Of a stretch of 9,199 bases of DNA, positions 7,023-9,199 are shown one piece after another. The notes under the pieces were generated by a model. It ran no database searches. It saw only the letters and a list, made by a program, of their open reading frames with translations, and was not told where the DNA came from. The DNA is from Actinomycetota bacterium. Its GTDB lineage: Bacteria; Actinomycetota; Actinomycetes; Actinomycetales; Microbacteriaceae. The DNA is taken from NCBI GenBank assembly GCA_010028615.1, contig RHAS01000026.1, forward strand, positions 1 to 9,199. Reading direction: 5' to 3'. Both the position numbers and the translations under genes were made by a program. Position 1 is the stretch's first letter. The number at the start of each line of letters is the position of its first letter.

Positions 7023-8687
7023 TTAGCCGAGAAGAGCTTTTTCCAGAGTGTCTAGGCCGATGCTGCCTAGGTTTAGTGCCTTCATGTGGAACTCCTTTAT
7101 GTTGAAGTTCGCACCTTGACGAGTCTTGTATTCATCGCGAATTTGCTCCCAAATACGCTGCCCGATCTTGTATGAAGGAGCCTGACCTGGCCAACCGAAG
7201 TAGCGGTGCACCTCGAAGTTAACGAACTGGTCGGACATGTTTACGTTCTGACGCATGAAATTAAGTGCGTAGTCGAAATCCCATTTACCAGTTCCTTCAA
7301 GGTTTGGCTTACCTAGGTGAACACCGAGGTCTAAAACCACACGGGCGGCACGCATGCGCTGACCATCGAGCATACCTAGACGATCACCTGGATCATCGAG
7401 GAAGCCAAGTTCCTGCATTAGGCGCTCTGCATATAGTGCCCAGCCTTCGCCGTGACCTGATGACCAAGAAGCTAGTCTTCGCCAAGAGTTTAGGTCTTTC
7501 TTGTTATAGACCTTCTGGCCGATCTGGAGGTGGTGACCTGGCACACCCTCGTGGTAAACGGTTGTGGTTTCACGCCAAGTGTTGAACTCAGTAACGCCAA
7601 CTGGAACCGACCACCACATTCTGCCCGGACGAGAGAAGTCATCGGTAGGCGAGGTGTAATAGATACCACCGTGCTGGGTAGGTGCAATCATGCACTCTAA
7701 GTTCTTCAGCTCCGGTGCAATATCAAAGTGAGTGCCGCTTAGTTTTTCGATAGCAGCATCACTTAGTTTTTGCATCCAGCGCTGCAACTCATCAGTGCCG
7801 TGCAGCTTGCGCTTTGGATCTGAATCTAAAACTTCGATTGCTTCGGCAACGCTCGCTCCAGCTTTGATTTCATTGGCGACAGCTTTTTGCTCGGCAATAA
7901 CGCGCTCTAGTTCTTCACGACCCCACTCGTAGGTCTCATCGAGGTCAACTCGCTTACCTAGGAATCTTGCTGACAAAAGCGCATAACGCTCGCGGCCAAT
8001 TGCATCTTCAGAGTTACCAGCAGGAAGTAGTTCTTCTTTAAAGAAAGATGCCATCTTGGCATAGCCTGCGGTTGCCGCTTCTGCAGCTTCAATAAGTTCT
8101 TTTTTGAGCGAGTCAGGTAATTCGCCTTCGCTAGGTTTTGCGCTGGCGGCAAACTTTCTGAAGAAGCCATCCGGGGTAAGTAGTTGCTCGGCCTGCTCAA
8201 TACCGATTTTGATTTGCCTTACCGCAGGAGTGTCATTAGCTTTGATACCTTCACGCAGACAAGCGATGTATCCTTCAACAGCACCGTCAACGGCACGCAT
8301 GCGCTTTGCGAGGTTCTCCCAGTTTTCAACAGTTGCTGTTGGCGAAAGATCAAATATGTCTCGAATACCTTGGGCAGTTGATGCGATCGGGTTTAGATCG
8401 CGCTTCCACATTCCGGCTTCGTAAATTTCAAGGCTTAGCTTTAGTGTAGAAGTCATCGCCATCTTGGTGACTTTATCGACTTCATCTTCTACCTCGGTTG
8501 CTTCAACCTTGGCAAGCATTTCTTTTTCCAACCGGTTGTATTCGGCTGCAGCTTCAGGGCTGGTGTCTTCTAGGCGATCCTCGCCAACTTTGAAACCTGC
8601 ATAGGTGGCAAAATCAGGGGAGAGCTCAACTAGTTTCTTGACCCAGTCTTCGGCTAGAACGTCTAATTTGGATTGTTCGCGTGACAT
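7023..8687 (-). CDS. DUF885 family protein, predicted zinc metallopeptidase
   Basis: This 554-residue protein belongs to the DUF885 family, whose biochemistry is little known. The C-terminal half carries YHEGVPGHHLQ (His379, Glu380, His385, His386), a zinc-binding motif of the HExxxxHH kind, and downstream GHGEGWALYAERL (411-423) with Glu414 and Glu421 as candidate further metal or catalytic residues. The N-terminal half is mostly helical and acidic. No signal peptide or membrane segment is seen, so it should act in the cytoplasm, probably on peptides; the substrate is unknown. The length is typical for the family. The start is ATG at 8687, supported by GAAAGGA six bases upstream; another ATG four bases earlier is out of frame. 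It lies 70 bases downstream of the carboxylase epsilon gene on the same strand and ends in a clear terminator. Any link to the carboxylase genes is by position only. Confidence 0.9.
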   Translation of the reverse strand: MSREQSKLDVLAEDWVKKLVELSPDFATYAGFKVGEDRLEDTSPEAAAEYNRLEKEMLAKVEATEVEDEVDKVTKMAMTSTLKLSLEIYEAGMWKRDLNPIASTAQGIRDIFDLSPTATVENWENLAKRMRAVDGAVEGYIACLREGIKANDTPAVRQIKIGIEQAEQLLTPDGFFRKFAASAKPSEGELPDSLKKELIEAAEAATAGYAKMASFFKEELLPAGNSEDAIGRERYALLSARFLGKRVDLDETYEWGREELERVIAEQKAVANEIKAGASVAEAIEVLDSDPKRKLHGTDELQRWMQKLSDAAIEKLSGTHFDIAPELKNLECMIAPTQHGGIYYTSPTDDFSRPGRMWWSVPVGVTEFNTWRETTTVYHEGVPGHHLQIGQKVYNKKDLNSWRRLASWSSGHGEGWALYAERLMQELGFLDDPGDRLGMLDGQRMRAARVVLDLGVHLGKPNLEGTGKWDFDYALNFMRQNVNMSDQFVNFEVHRYFGWPGQAPSYKIGQRIWEQIRDEYKTRQGANFNIKEFHMKALNLGSIGLDTLEKALLG

Positions 8688-8693
8688 TCATTG

Positions 8694-8700
8694 TCCTTTC
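8694..8700 (-). promoter_or_regulatory. Shine-Dalgarno of the DUF885 gene
   Basis: On the minus strand GAAAGGA sits six bases before the ATG at 8687. It decides between that ATG and the overlapping out-of-frame ATG at 8689-8691, for which the spacing would be too short. Confidence 0.75.
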
Positions 8701-8721
8701 AAACGCAATAGATACAGGACA

Positions 8722-8751
8722 AATCTAGTGCTTTCTCGCCAAGCGAGTTAA
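8722..8751 (-). promoter_or_regulatory. Possible promoter for DUF885 with a palindrome in the spacer
   Basis: Read on the minus strand, TTAACT (8746-8751) could be a -35 box and TAGATT (8722-8727) a -10 box, separated by 18 bases; each matches the consensus at four of six positions. An inverted repeat CTCGC-TTG-GCGAG (8735-8747) falls in the spacer and touches the -35 box. The repeat could be an operator, or the stem of a weak attenuator after the epsilon gene, although no T-run follows. Both readings are speculative. Confidence 0.3.
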
Positions 8752-8757
8752 TCGAGC

Positions 8758-8985
8758 CTAGGATCTAAAGGAGCTCTGCCACTGGCCAGGACCTGGCCTT
8801 AGATCACCGCGAAGTTGCTGCGGGTTGCGGTGCCACGACGAGACAGTTTTAGGCTTAGCCTTCTTGGCCTTAGCCTGTTCCTCGGCAAAATTAGCCTGCA
8901 AGATGGCTATTACCGCAGCCAGCTCCTCTTCGCTGGGGTTTCCAGCGACAACTTTCAGGCTTTCGGCCAGTATTTTCTCGTCCAT
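8758..8985 (-). CDS. accE: Acyl-CoA carboxylase epsilon subunit
   Basis: This 75-residue protein matches the actinobacterial acyl-CoA carboxylase epsilon family. The N-terminal half SLKVVAGNPSEEELAAVIAIL (9-29) has the typical VVxGNPxxEELAAxxAxL pattern. A Lys/Ala-rich linker (about 36-46) follows. The C-terminus SSWHRNPQQLRG...PGPGQWQSSFR shows the family's W...LR...PG.W..S.R ending. Known epsilon subunits bind and stimulate the beta (carboxyltransferase) subunit and promote assembly with the alpha subunit. The ATG shares one base with the stop of the beta-subunit gene (TAATG), indicating translational coupling and supporting the pairing. The length is normal for the family. In mycobacteria maf follows accE closely; here DUF885 follows instead. 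Confidence 0.9.
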   Translation of the reverse strand: MDEKILAESLKVVAGNPSEEELAAVIAILQANFAEEQAKAKKAKPKTVSSWHRNPQQLRGDLRPGPGQWQSSFRS

Positions 8986-9199
8986 TACAGCGGGATATTT
9001 CCGTGCTTCTTTGGAGGTCTCGCTGCCCGCTTTGTCCTTAGGGCTGCAAGGGCTTTGATGACGCTGACTCTGGTAGCTGCTGGTTCGATGATGCCATCTA
9101 GCTCACCGCGTTCAGCTGCAAGGTAAGGACTTGCCACGTTATAGGTGTATTCGGCAGCAAGTTTTGCCCTAACTGCGTTCACATCTTGGCCTGCTTCTT
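8985..9199 (-). CDS. accD: Acyl-CoA (propionyl-CoA) carboxylase beta subunit, C-terminal end only
   Basis: About 70 residues of the C-terminus lie inside the window, the rest beyond the right edge. The segment AVRAKLAAEYTYNVASPYLAAERGELDGII, then PAATRVSVIKALAALRTKR and a terminal PPKKHGNIPL, is the characteristic end of carboxyltransferase beta subunits (PccB/AccD5-like). This domain moves the carboxyl group from biotin to acyl-CoA. The frame stays open to the edge, so the GTG at 9180-9182 is an internal valine rather than a start. Its TAA shares a base with the epsilon ATG. The residues that set acetyl- versus propionyl-CoA preference are not in the window, so the substrate is left open. 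Confidence 0.9.
   Translation of the reverse strand, partial: EAGQDVNAVRAKLAAEYTYNVASPYLAAERGELDGIIEPAATRVSVIKALAALRTKRAARPPKKHGNIPL

Noticed and set aside
9180..9182. GTG as the start of a short separate gene at the right edge
   Set aside because: The frame continues upstream to the window edge with sequence typical of the carboxylase beta C-terminus, so this is an internal valine codon.

Overview
The window looks like chromosomal DNA from a small-genome actinobacterium, most likely Microbacteriaceae (for example a freshwater Luna-type lineage such as Rhodoluna or Aquiluna). This rests on an acyl-CoA carboxylase epsilon subunit (an actinobacterial family), a fused biotin carboxylase/BCCP alpha subunit, a Maf protein inside the carboxylase cluster, GTG starts, moderate GC (roughly half by eye) and very tight gene packing. 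The genus is inference.

Layout, left to right. Positions 1-2793 hold a minus-strand run transcribed as maf -> acyl-CoA carboxylase alpha -> purine nucleoside phosphorylase, the last cut by the left edge. A 40-bp divergent gap follows. Positions 2834-6808 hold a plus-strand run of four genes whose coding regions all overlap by 1-4 bases: a TrmA/RlmD-type RNA (uracil-5-)methyltransferase, a NarL/LuxR-type response regulator, a six-helix membrane histidine kinase, and a second six-helix protein that appears to be a degenerate (pseudo) histidine kinase. A 214-bp convergent gap (6809-7022) is rich in inverted repeats and holds a convincing minus-strand terminator. Positions 7023-8687 encode a DUF885 predicted zinc peptidase on the minus strand. 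The right edge (8758-9199, minus) holds the acyl-CoA carboxylase epsilon subunit and the C-terminus of the beta subunit.

Together, the carboxylase beta, epsilon and alpha subunits would form a biotin-dependent acyl-CoA carboxylase that makes malonyl- or methylmalonyl-CoA for lipid synthesis. In M. tuberculosis the genes run accD5-accE5-maf-...-accA3. Here the same order is kept, but about 6 kb (DUF885 plus the methyltransferase/two-component block) lies between accE and maf. The most interesting candidate system is the response regulator / kinase / pseudokinase trio. Its last member aligns with the kinase but has Arg-Gln in place of the phospho-acceptor His-Asp and lacks the ATP-binding G boxes, which suggests a heteromeric membrane sensor. 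No tRNA, rRNA, CRISPR array or insertion sequence was seen. No gene-free stretch exceeds 300 bases.
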